Origin: Verrucomicrobia bacterium UBA3750
GTDB taxonomy: Bacteria > Verrucomicrobiota > Kiritimatiellia > RFP12 > UBA1067
Assembly: GCA_002371755.1 (NCBI GenBank)
Contig: DFGM01000160.1
Location: forward strand, 23,419 to 71,544
DNA length: 48,126 bases
Direction: 5' to 3'
Shown: positions 41,257 to 48,126 of the stretch, in pieces
Numbering within the stretch: the stretch's first letter is position 1
How the letters are laid out: the number at the start of each line of letters is the position of its first letter
The notes under the pieces: generated by a model
Told to the model about the DNA's origin: nothing
What the model saw: the letters and a program-made list of their open reading frames with translations, nothing else
The model's database searches: none
Translations under genes and position numbers: made by a program

Positions 41257-42657
41257 ATGAGACTCACTTTCTACGGAGCGGCCCAGACCACCACCGGCTC
41301 GATGCACCTCGTCGAGGCGAACGGCAAGCGCATATTACTCGATTGCGGGCTTTACCAGGGGCACCGCAAGGAAGCGTTCGAGAAAAACCGCAACCTCCCG
41401 GTAGACCCGGCCAAAATCGACTATGTCATACTTTCGCACGCGCACATCGACCACTCGGGCAACCTGCCGCAGCTGGTGCGCCAGGGCTTCCGCGGGAGGG
41501 TGTTTGCGCGCCAGTCCACCGTGGAGCTGTGCGACGTTATGCTGAGGGATTCGTGCTTTCTCCAGAAGCGCGACCTCGAATACATCAACAAGAAGCGCCG
41601 GCGCGACGGGAAAGCGCTCTTCGAGCCACTTTATGATGAAAGGGACGTCGATGCGCTCATGCAGCTCTTCACGCCCGTCCACATGCACGAACCGAAAGAG
41701 ATTTCCCGCGGAATTACGCTTGAGTTCTTCAACGCCGGGCACATTCTTGGCAGCGCGCTAGTGCAGCTGGACATCCGCTCCGACCACGGCCGCAACCACC
41801 GCCTGCTCTTTTCGGGCGACCTCGGCCAGCCCGACCAGCCGATAATCCGCCACTACGAATATCCGGCAGGCGCCGACATCCTCATCATAGAATCCACGTA
41901 TGCCGACCGCTACCACCCGTCCGCCGACGATGTGGAGTTCAGGCTCGAGCAGCACGTCAAATACATCGACCGGCACAATTCGAAGCTGCTCATCCCCGCA
42001 TTCTCCGTGGGGCGCACCCAGCAGATCATCTACTACCTCAACAAGATACGCGAGCGCGGGAAGTTTCCTCGCGAGGTGAAGGTGTTCATAGATTCGCCCC
42101 TCTCGCAAAAGGCGACTTTGATATACGCCAACCACCGCGAGGTCTACAACGCCGAGGCGAAGCGCATGATAGAGGAAGGAAAGAACCCTCTGGAGTTCCC
42201 CGGAATGCAGTTCGTGGGCTCGCCAGAGGAATCCATGGCACTCAACGACACTCCCGGGCCCATGATAATAATCGCCGCGAGCGGCATGTGCGAAGGCGGC
42301 AGGGTGCTCCACCACCTGAAGCACTGCCTGGGCGACGAGGACAACATCATCCTTATCGTGGGCTTCCAGGCAGAGAACACCCTGGGGCGGCGCATAGTGG
42401 AAAAACGCGACACGCTCAAGGTGCTCGGAGAAGAAGTGGCGCGCAAGGCGCGGGTCGAAGTGATAAACGCGCTATCGGCCCATGCCGACCGCAACGGACT
42501 CGCCGACTGGCTTGACGAAATCAAGGACAATGTGCGCCAGGCGTTCGCCGTCCATGGCGAGCCGGAGAAAGTCGCGGCCATGACCGAACTGCTGAAGGAG
42601 CACGGGATAAACAACGCCGTAGCCCCTCTGCCCGGCCAGACCTACAAGTTCGAGTGA
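41257..42657 (+). CDS. Metallo-beta-lactamase fold / beta-CASP RNase-like protein
   Basis: The 466-residue protein resembles the CPSF73/YSH1-like branch of RNA-processing nucleases. Metal-site motifs are SHAHIDHSGNLP (HxHxDH), NAGHILGSAL, and FSGDLGQPDQP. Beta-CASP motifs follow: ESTYADRYH, IPAFSVGRTQQIIYYL, IAASGMCEGGRVLHHL and the late SAHADRNGL histidine, then GEPEKVAAM. These point to an endo- or exoribonuclease acting on mRNA or stable RNA in the cytoplasm. AAAGGA lies 10 bases before the ATG at 41257; an in-frame ATG at 41227 adds 10 residues but lacks such a site. It is a single-gene unit, convergent with the corC-side operon. Confidence 0.92.
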   Translation: MRLTFYGAAQTTTGSMHLVEANGKRILLDCGLYQGHRKEAFEKNRNLPVDPAKIDYVILSHAHIDHSGNLPQLVRQGFRGRVFARQSTVELCDVMLRDSCFLQKRDLEYINKKRRRDGKALFEPLYDERDVDALMQLFTPVHMHEPKEISRGITLEFFNAGHILGSALVQLDIRSDHGRNHRLLFSGDLGQPDQPIIRHYEYPAGADILIIESTYADRYHPSADDVEFRLEQHVKYIDRHNSKLLIPAFSVGRTQQIIYYLNKIRERGKFPREVKVFIDSPLSQKATLIYANHREVYNAEAKRMIEEGKNPLEFPGMQFVGSPEESMALNDTPGPMIIIAASGMCEGGRVLHHLKHCLGDEDNIILIVGFQAENTLGRRIVEKRDTLKVLGEEVARKARVEVINALSAHADRNGLADWLDEIKDNVRQAFAVHGEPEKVAAMTELLKEHGINNAVAPLPGQTYKFE

Positions 42658-42659
42658 AG

Positions 42660-42671
42660 CGCGGCGCCGCG
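42660..42671. other. GC palindrome between convergent genes
   Basis: CGCGGCGCCGCG is a perfect 12-base palindrome in the 18-base gap between the beta-CASP nuclease stop and the CNNM-like stop. It could form a hairpin in either transcript, but no U run follows on either strand, so a classical terminator cannot be claimed. Confidence 0.35.
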
Positions 42672-42675
42672 GCCG

Positions 42676-43317
42676 TCATTCGTCGTCGAGGGCCTTGAGG
42701 AGTTCTTCCACCGTAACCTCGCGCCCTTTCTTGCGCAGCACGAGAATGCGGCTTATGAGAGCCGATTCGAAATCGGTGAGGCGCACGCCATCCTTGCGGT
42801 CTTCGAGGATGCGCAAGAGATCCGATGTCGTCACTCTGTCCTTCGGGGCGGAGCGGACGATAAAGGCGTCCAGAGCTTTGTCGACGATGGCGGCCACGGG
42901 CCCGAGCACGGCGGAGAGCACGCTCCAGGGCTTGGAAAGGGAAAGCATTCTTCTCAACGGACGGGCGGTGCAGAAAAGTTTCGGCATGAACTCGCCGGCA
43001 TAAAGCATTGCGAGTGCGGCACAGAAGCTCCACACCGTCCTGCCGGCGGCGCTCCCCGAAAACACGATGCCCGAAAGTTCGGCCGATGCGCACGAGAAAA
43101 GCACGGTGCCGAGATTGTTGCCGATGAGCAGCGTGGTCATGGTGCGCGGCATGTCGGAGAGGGCTTTCGCGACGGCTTTTGCCGCAGTGCTTCCCTCGCG
43201 CGCCAGATGCGTGATGCGTCCGCGATTGAGCGAAAGGAATCCCGTCTCCGCCCCGGCGCAGAATGCGGCCAGGGCCAATGCCGCGACAAGAAGGAGAAAG
43301 AGGGCGATTGCCGTCAT
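42676..43317 (-). CDS. CNNM (DUF21) membrane protein without CBS domains
   Basis: The 213-residue product starts with the CNNM transmembrane pattern: MTAIALFLLLVAALALAAFCAGAETGFLSLNR, then TTLLIGNNLGTVLFS, and a third helical part with LYAGEFMPKLF (compare GEITPKQ in the neighbour). After about residue 140 only a short cytoplasmic helix-rich segment remains; the CBS pair and CorC_HlyC domain of full-length relatives are absent. CNNM/CorC proteins are linked to Mg or other cation efflux. The ATG overlaps the stop of the full-length paralogue (ATGA), suggesting the two form a mixed complex. It ends the operon. Confidence 0.85.
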   Translation of the reverse strand: MTAIALFLLLVAALALAAFCAGAETGFLSLNRGRITHLAREGSTAAKAVAKALSDMPRTMTTLLIGNNLGTVLFSCASAELSGIVFSGSAAGRTVWSFCAALAMLYAGEFMPKLFCTARPLRRMLSLSKPWSVLSAVLGPVAAIVDKALDAFIVRSAPKDRVTTSDLLRILEDRKDGVRLTDFESALISRILVLRKKGREVTVEELLKALDDE

Positions 43318-44582
43318 TGGTTATCCTCCTCGGTCTTCACCACGGCCTCGTCGGTTTCGGCGATAAGCTCTTCGTCGCTGTCGGCCTTGGGATATTCGAG
43401 CACTTCGAGCTTCACGAGCATGACGCGCCGCTTGCGGCGCTTCAGCACCGTGGCGCGGCAGCCGTCGGCCTCGATTTCCTGCCCGACGTGAGGGATGCGC
43501 TCGGCGTGGAACGCCACCCAGCCGGAGAGCCTGTCTGCATCTTCGGCCTCCAACTCGAGACCGAGCTCGCGGTTGATTTCATCAAGAGAGGCGCGCGCGT
43601 CTATCGTCCAGACGTTGGGGGCGATTTTAACGATGGATGGCTCGTCACGCCTGTCGCCGAAAACGGCAGGGCCCATGATGAGTTCCATTATGTCGTTCTG
43701 GGTGATGATGCCGGCGGTGCCGCCATATTCGTCCAGAACGACGGCAAGCGGTTTGCCGCTCTTGCGGAACGTCACGAGAAGATCGTCCAGCGTAACCTGC
43801 TCTGGCACGAAGAGAGCATCTTCCACCTTGCCGGTCTCGGCGTCCATCACGCCCTCGATGGCATCCGCGGTGCGCCTGAAGACGGGCAGGAACCTGTGGC
43901 GCGAATCTTTCGGCGCCCGAAGCTTTTCTCCCGGCGCGACGAGGTCGCTATCTACGCCGACAATATCCACGCGCGGCGTCATTTCGTCGTTGGCATGGAT
44001 TTCGGAAAGCCGCAGCACGCCCTCTATCATCTCCGTGTCGGCGGCGGCGAACTCGCCGCGCTCGGAAGCGCTCTCAAGCACGGAAACGAGCTCCGCATCC
44101 GAAAGCGCCCTGCGTTCGCGTTTGAGCACGGGAGCGAAGGCGCGGGACGCGAAACTGAATGCCATATTGAGCGGATTCAGGAGCGCCTTCCAGAAAAGAA
44201 CGAGCCGCGCGCAACCTGGCGCCAACCTCTCCGCATGCCTGAGCGCTATCTGCTTTGGCGTGATTTCGCCGAAGAAGAGCAGCAAAAGCGTGGTGCACGG
44301 GACGCTTGCCACCGCACCCCACGAAGGCGCGAGTCGCACGAAAAGCACGTATCCGAGCGTGGCTATGGCGAAATTGACAAGCGTATTGCCGACAAGAAGC
44401 GTGGATAGGCACAGAGCCGGGTCTTCAAGGCACGCGTCCAACCGCCGGCCGGCTTCCGGGTTCGCGGAGCCTATGCGCGAACGTTGCGACGGCGTGAGGG
44501 AGAAAAGAATAGTCTCTGCGCCCGAGAAGAACGCAGAGAGGAGAAATAGAGCGGCGAAAAGCGTTGTGAGGACGGCAGTCAC
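43314..44582 (-). CDS. CorC/HlyC family protein: CNNM, CBS pair and C-terminal domain
   Basis: The 422-residue protein has the full family layout. The CNNM membrane domain (about 1-150) contains FFSGAETILFSL, LLVGNTLVNF and FFGEITPKQIAL. Two CBS motifs follow (EMTPRVDIVGVDSD around 200; LDDLLVTFRKSGKPLAVVLDEYGGTAGIITQNDIMELI), then a CorC_HlyC domain with APNVWTIDARASLDEINRELG and DADRLSGWVAFHAERIPHVGQEI. Such proteins are associated with divalent cation export and regulated by nucleotides at the CBS pair. It begins with GTG, 6 bases after the panD stop, and is followed by a CBS-less paralogue. Confidence 0.92.
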   Translation of the reverse strand: MTAVLTTLFAALFLLSAFFSGAETILFSLTPSQRSRIGSANPEAGRRLDACLEDPALCLSTLLVGNTLVNFAIATLGYVLFVRLAPSWGAVASVPCTTLLLLFFGEITPKQIALRHAERLAPGCARLVLFWKALLNPLNMAFSFASRAFAPVLKRERRALSDAELVSVLESASERGEFAAADTEMIEGVLRLSEIHANDEMTPRVDIVGVDSDLVAPGEKLRAPKDSRHRFLPVFRRTADAIEGVMDAETGKVEDALFVPEQVTLDDLLVTFRKSGKPLAVVLDEYGGTAGIITQNDIMELIMGPAVFGDRRDEPSIVKIAPNVWTIDARASLDEINRELGLELEAEDADRLSGWVAFHAERIPHVGQEIEADGCRATVLKRRKRRVMLVKLEVLEYPKADSDEELIAETDEAVVKTEEDNQ

Positions 44583-44588
44583 CGCTTG

Positions 44589-44924
44589 TCATGCGTCCCG
44601 GAAATGCTTCACTTTAGGAGTCCAGCCGACGGCTTCCTCCGGCGTGAACTGGGCGAAAGCCATCACGATGAGCCTGTCGCCTACGGCTCCTTTGTGGGCG
44701 GCGGCGCCATTGAGGCAGCACACGTGGCTGCCGCGCCTGCCCTCGATGGCGTATGTCTCGAAACGGTTGCCGTTCTCCACGTTGGCGACAAGTATCTTCT
44801 CGTAAGGAACGATGCCGGCCGCCTCCATGTCGTCAGGGTCTAGCGAAAGCGAACCTTCGTAGTCGAGGCGCGCTTCCGTCACTCTGATTCGGTGAAGTTT
44901 TCCTTTGAGCAGTGTGAGCGTCAT
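44589..44924 (-). CDS. panD: Aspartate 1-decarboxylase
   Basis: PanD makes beta-alanine from aspartate for pantothenate and coenzyme A. It is made as a proenzyme that cuts itself to form a pyruvoyl group. The 111-residue product keeps the known residues at their standard numbers: Lys9, the Gly24-Ser25 cleavage site (YEGSLSLD), Arg54 and Tyr58 (NRFETYAIEG), and the NGAAA loop. It begins one base after the clpX stop and ends just before the corC-like start, so it is part of the tig-clpP-clpX operon. That placement is unusual; no other pantothenate gene is nearby. Confidence 0.95.
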   Translation of the reverse strand: MTLTLLKGKLHRIRVTEARLDYEGSLSLDPDDMEAAGIVPYEKILVANVENGNRFETYAIEGRRGSHVCCLNGAAAHKGAVGDRLIVMAFAQFTPEEAVGWTPKVKHFRDA

Positions 44925-44925
44925 T

Positions 44926-46212
44926 TCAGGCTTCCTCCACCATTTGTTCCGTCACTTTCACCTTGCGCTTCGGCGCGCTGGGGGCGATGCTGCCGGAAGT
45001 GGAAGCCTCGTACATGACATCTGTCATGAGGCGCTCCATCTCCGCGCGCAAACCGCGCGCGCCGGTCTTGCGCTCGATTGCCTTCTTTGCGAGCGCCCTC
45101 AACGCCGCAGGCTCGAACTCCAGCTCCACGCCATCAAGCGCCAAAAGCCTGGTATACTGCTTCACGAGCGCGTTCTTCGGCTCGGTGAGCACGGTGACGA
45201 GCTGGTCTTCCGTCAAATCCTTCATCACCGTAATCACGGGAAGGCGGCCTGTAAACTCGGGTATGAGGCCGAACTTGACGAGATCCTCGGGACGGACGTC
45301 CAGAATGCCGGCGTCCTGCGCTTTTTTTGCCGATTTCGACGTCTTCTGCCCATCATCGGCTCCGCTGCCGAAGCCAATCGCCTTTTTGCCGGTGCGGCTG
45401 CCGACGATCTTGTCCAAGCCCACAAACGCACCCCCGCATATGAAGAGGATGTTGGTAGTATCCACCTCTATATACTCCTGGTCTGGATGCTTGCGTCCGC
45501 CTTTGGGCGGTATGCGGCAGATGGTGCCTTCCAGAATCTTGAGGAGCGATTGCTGCACGCCTTCGCCGGATACGTCGCGCGTGATGGAAACATTGTCGGT
45601 CTTCGAAGCAATCTTGTCTATCTCGTCGATGTATATGATGCCAAGCTTGGCCTTCTCCACATCGCCATCCGCGTTCTGAAGGAGGTAGCGCACGAGGTTT
45701 TCGACGTCTTCGCCTACATAGCCCGCCTGGGTGAGCACCGTGGCATCGCCGATCGCGAAGGGAACGCCCAGCACTTTCGCAAGCGCCCTCGCCATCAAAG
45801 TCTTCCCCGTGCCTGTAGGACCGATAAGAAGGATATTGCTCTTCTCGATTTCGACGTCGTTCGCGTCGGCATTGCCCTCGCGAGCGGCCTCGAGACGGCG
45901 ATAGTGGTTGTGGACGGCCACGGAGAGAACCTTCTTCGTCTCGTCGTGCCCGATTACGTACTTATCGAGGAACGCCTTGATTTCCTTGGCGCTTGGCGTA
46001 GGCGGGAGCGCAGGAGCTTTGGCGGCCTTTGCGTCCGGACGATGCGCAGGCGCAACGCTCGCCAGTTCGCTTTCGGCCGCCTTGACTATGTCGTTGGCGG
46101 TTTTGACGCAATCGAGGCAAATGTGACCGGTCAAGCCCGGAATCAGCGTCACTTCATTCTCGTCGCGTCCGCAGAACGAGCAGACGTCGGGATTTTTCTT
46201 GTTGCGTCTCAT
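44926..46212 (-). CDS. clpX: ClpX, ATPase subunit of ClpXP protease
   Basis: ClpX unfolds tagged proteins and feeds them into ClpP. The 428-residue product has the N-terminal zinc-binding domain (Cys11, Cys14, Cys32, Cys35), Walker A GPTGTGKT, Walker B IIYIDEIDKI, the pore and sensor regions (SVTRDVSGEGVQQ-like SITRDVSGEGVQ, and FICGGAFVGLD) and sensor 2 GARGLRAEMERL. The linker between AAA+ subdomains is slightly extended with charged residues (about 275-295). The ATG overlaps the clpP stop (ATGA). Confidence 0.97.
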   Translation of the reverse strand: MRRNKKNPDVCSFCGRDENEVTLIPGLTGHICLDCVKTANDIVKAAESELASVAPAHRPDAKAAKAPALPPTPSAKEIKAFLDKYVIGHDETKKVLSVAVHNHYRRLEAAREGNADANDVEIEKSNILLIGPTGTGKTLMARALAKVLGVPFAIGDATVLTQAGYVGEDVENLVRYLLQNADGDVEKAKLGIIYIDEIDKIASKTDNVSITRDVSGEGVQQSLLKILEGTICRIPPKGGRKHPDQEYIEVDTTNILFICGGAFVGLDKIVGSRTGKKAIGFGSGADDGQKTSKSAKKAQDAGILDVRPEDLVKFGLIPEFTGRLPVITVMKDLTEDQLVTVLTEPKNALVKQYTRLLALDGVELEFEPAALRALAKKAIERKTGARGLRAEMERLMTDVMYEASTSGSIAPSAPKRKVKVTEQMVEEA

Positions 46213-46796
46213 TGCTTTTCGATCACCTGGTCGATGATGCCCCAGGCCTTGGCTTCCTGGGCGCTCATGAAGTGGTCGCGGTCGGTATCGCGCACGACTT
46301 CGTCCATGGATTTGCCGGAGTGCTTGGCGAGAATCTCGTTCAGTTTCTCCTTGAGGCGGAGGATTTCGCGCGCGGTGATTTCAATGTCGCTGGCCTTGCC
46401 TTCTGCGCCGCCCCAGGGCTGGTGGATCATGATGCGGGCGTTGGGCAGCGCGCTGCGCTTGCCCGGCGCGCCGGCGGCAAGCAGGACCGCTCCCATGGAT
46501 GCGGCCTGCCCAATGCAATATGTCGCTATCGGGCATTTGACGAACTGCATCGTATCGTAGATGGCCAGCCCTGCTGTCACGCTGCCGCCAGGCGAGTTCA
46601 CATATACGCTTATCTCCTTCTTCTCATCCTGCGACTGCAGAAAAAGAAGCTGCGCGCAAACCGCGTTGGCCATCTCGTCGTTCACTTCGCCCGAAATGAA
46701 GACGATACGGTCGAGGAGGAGCCGCGAATAGATGTCATACGTGCGCTCGCCGCGCCCGGTCTGCTCGACGACATACGGAATCATGTAGTTCTTCAT
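46209..46796 (-). CDS. clpP: ClpP protease subunit
   Basis: ClpP forms the barrel-shaped serine protease core. With the ATG at 46796 the product has 195 residues. The catalytic triad is Ser100 (GQAASMG), His125 (MIHQPWGG) and Asp174 (RDTDRDHF). YVNSPGGSVTAGLAIYDTMQ is the family oxyanion segment. A TTG at 46808 would add four residues; GGAA six bases before the ATG supports the later start. It lies between tig and clpX, the common bacterial order. Confidence 0.97.
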   Translation of the reverse strand: MKNYMIPYVVEQTGRGERTYDIYSRLLLDRIVFISGEVNDEMANAVCAQLLFLQSQDEKKEISVYVNSPGGSVTAGLAIYDTMQFVKCPIATYCIGQAASMGAVLLAAGAPGKRSALPNARIMIHQPWGGAEGKASDIEITAREILRLKEKLNEILAKHSGKSMDEVVRDTDRDHFMSAQEAKAWGIIDQVIEKQ

Positions 46797-46821
46797 GGCC
46801 GTTTCCAAGCCTTCCCAAGGA

Positions 46822-48012
46822 TTACTGTTTCGCGTTGGCGAGAACGAACTCCATCGTCTTCTCGCCGATATCCTCGTCCTTGCCTTCGGCCTTGATTCCC
46901 TCCGCCTTGGCTATCTCGGCGAGAATGTAGTAGAGCCTCGTCTGGCGCTCTGCCCTCTCGGTGGTATCCTTGAGGATGTTCTCGGAGTTCTTGCTGATGT
47001 AATCCACTGGCACACCGCTGCGCTCCATGTTCTCGGCAAGCTCCTTGAGCATGCCGTCGCGGATCATGGCCACCTGGGACTGCGGCACGTCGAAAGTCGC
47101 CTTCTTGAGGAGGAGCTCGATCGCCTCGTTCCTGCGGCGCGCCTCTTCCTGTTGCGTATTGACGCGCTCGATGTTCTCGCGCGTGGTCTCAAGAAGCTTT
47201 TCGTAGCTCTCGACCTTGGCGTCGGCGGCAAGCGTGGCGTCGTCGGGAAGGATGCGGGAGCGGAAACTCTTCAACGTGACCGTGTAGACGGGCGTCTTGC
47301 CCTTGAGCGCCTCGGGCGCCACGGAATCGTCGAACTTCACCTTAATGCCGGTCTTCGTCTCGCCGGCCTTCATGCCCTTGACCGCATCGATGATTTCGGG
47401 AAGGAAGCGGCCCTCCTCGAGCTGCATCCAGAAACCGGTGCCAGAGCCTATCACGGGCTGGTCCGGGACGACTTCGGCGAGGTTCTTGCCGTCAAGCTCG
47501 CCGGAATAGTCAATCTGCACGAAGTCGCCATCGGCGGCGGAGGCTCCTTCCTTCGCATCCTCGAACTTGGCGTACGCCGCGCGCAGGGACTTGATTCTCT
47601 GGGCAATCTGCTCGTCGGTGGCTTTCGTATCGTTTGCCGCGATCTTCAGCCCCTTGTAGGCCGGGAGCTTGACCGCAGGCTTCACGTCCACAATGAGCGT
47701 GAACTCTATCGTGCCATCCTTGTGGGCGAAATCCTTCACGTTCGTCACGGCTATCGCTTCAAGCTTCGCTTCCTTGACGCCCTTGTCGGCGTTGTCGCGG
47801 ATTGCGGCCTGGCGGACTTCCTGCGCGATTCCCTGCGCAAACTCCTTGCGGATGCGCTCCAGAGGCACCTTGCCTTTGCGGAATCCGGGAATCTGCGCCT
47901 CGCGCATGAAAGCGCTCTCCACCTTCTTGACGATTGCCTTCGTCTCGTCGGCATCGAGCGATATCTTCAATTCTACACTGCACTTTTCGGGTGCTTTTGC
48001 TTCAGTCTTCAT
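46822..48012 (-). CDS. tig: Trigger factor
   Basis: Trigger factor is the ribosome-bound chaperone and prolyl isomerase at the nascent-chain exit. The 396-residue product has the ribosome-binding signature GFRKGKVP in the N-terminal domain. A PPIase-like middle domain follows (DGDFVQIDYSGELDGK, GSGTGFWMQLEEGRFLPEI, KAGETKTGIKVKF), then the helical C-terminal arms. It is slightly shorter than the usual 430 residues. AAGGA lies about 6-7 bases before the ATG. It opens the tig-clpP-clpX-panD-corC-like-CNNM operon. Confidence 0.95.
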   Translation of the reverse strand: MKTEAKAPEKCSVELKISLDADETKAIVKKVESAFMREAQIPGFRKGKVPLERIRKEFAQGIAQEVRQAAIRDNADKGVKEAKLEAIAVTNVKDFAHKDGTIEFTLIVDVKPAVKLPAYKGLKIAANDTKATDEQIAQRIKSLRAAYAKFEDAKEGASAADGDFVQIDYSGELDGKNLAEVVPDQPVIGSGTGFWMQLEEGRFLPEIIDAVKGMKAGETKTGIKVKFDDSVAPEALKGKTPVYTVTLKSFRSRILPDDATLAADAKVESYEKLLETTRENIERVNTQQEEARRRNEAIELLLKKATFDVPQSQVAMIRDGMLKELAENMERSGVPVDYISKNSENILKDTTERAERQTRLYYILAEIAKAEGIKAEGKDEDIGEKTMEFVLANAKQ

Positions 48013-48047
48013 CTGCTGTCCTTTTCCTGGCGTTGACTAAAAGCGCA

Positions 48048-48077
48048 ATTATACCATTTTTCCGCCCACCCTGTCCA
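48048..48077 (-). promoter_or_regulatory. Promoter of the tig-clpP-clpX operon
   Basis: TGGACA (48077-48072; five of six consensus bases), an 18-base spacer and a perfect TATAAT (48053-48048), with extended element TGGTATAAT. The predicted leader is about 30 bases. Confidence 0.8.
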
Positions 48078-48109
48078 GTGCGGGCAAGAGGCCTCGGTTT
48101 TTACGACGC

Positions 48110-48126
48110 GGCGGGCAGGGTCTGCC
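48110..48126. repeat. REP-like palindrome, cut by window edge
   Basis: GGCGGGCAGGGTCTGCC matches the palindrome repeated in mutL, and the bases before it (ACGACGC) also match the mutL copies. It lies upstream of the tig promoter, outside any gene seen here. The right arm runs off the window. Confidence 0.75.

Noticed and set aside
46797..46808. TTG start giving four extra residues for ClpP
   Set aside because: The ATG at 46796 has a purine-rich site at proper distance and matches the usual family start.

Overview
The window looks like a chromosomal segment of a PVC-superphylum bacterium, most likely Kiritimatiellota or Verrucomicrobiota. This is an inference. It rests on giant secreted proteins that mix BACON, fibronectin-III, MBG-like, InlB-like and jelly-roll domains, a divergent FtsZ inside a ddl-ftsQ-ftsA-ftsZ cluster, the high GC content, and Tad genes beside Ser/Thr kinase signalling genes. 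There is no phage, transposase, CRISPR array or rRNA. Gene density is extreme: most neighbours overlap by 1-4 bases (ATGA or TGATG) or sit about 20 bases apart, and no gene-free stretch exceeds 300 bases.

Layout. (1) Bases 1-264, minus strand: a tRNA operon, Gly(TCC)-Leu(CAA)-Ser (cut by the window edge), with its own promoter. (2) Bases 290-33303, minus strand: one uninterrupted 33-kb gene train from a promoter at 33352-33381. In transcription order it holds a Flp-type pilin, a TadV prepilin peptidase, a TadE-like protein, a TadG-like protein, a second TadE-like protein, two giant multidomain von Willebrand A proteins (3202 and 3110 aa), a CpaF/TadA ATPase, a PP2C phosphatase with an ectodomain, a double Ser/Thr kinase with an ectodomain, RmlC, RmlB, RmlA and an L,D-transpeptidase. 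(3) Bases 33444-35144, plus strand: nifU (IscU plus BFD domains) and a C-terminally shortened DUF1846 protein. (4) Bases 35149-41106, minus strand: ddl-ftsQ-ftsA-ftsZ-mutL. (5) Bases 41187-42657, plus strand: a metallo-beta-lactamase/beta-CASP nuclease. (6) Bases 42676-48077, minus strand: tig-clpP-clpX-panD-corC-like-CNNM-like.

How the parts may work together. The 33-kb train is the most unusual region. It joins a partial Tad pilus system to two giant, tandemly related VWA surface proteins, a transmembrane kinase/phosphatase pair, dTDP-rhamnose precursor enzymes and a peptidoglycan cross-linking enzyme. A reasonable reading is a cell-surface adhesion or contact apparatus built and regulated as one unit, with the rhamnose genes and L,D-transpeptidase supplying glycan and wall anchoring. 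The giant genes share a segment of about 1.6 kb that is nearly identical in DNA (410 of 420 aligned bases in a hand-counted core). This points to gene conversion and could allow an in-frame fusion deletion.

Other oddities: FtsZ has a degenerate T7 loop; MutL has lost its endonuclease motifs and carries a palindromic REP-like repeat three times in frame in its linker; the same palindrome reappears between genes at the right edge of the window; and five of six predicted promoters share an extended -10 (TGN followed by TATAAT or TATACT).
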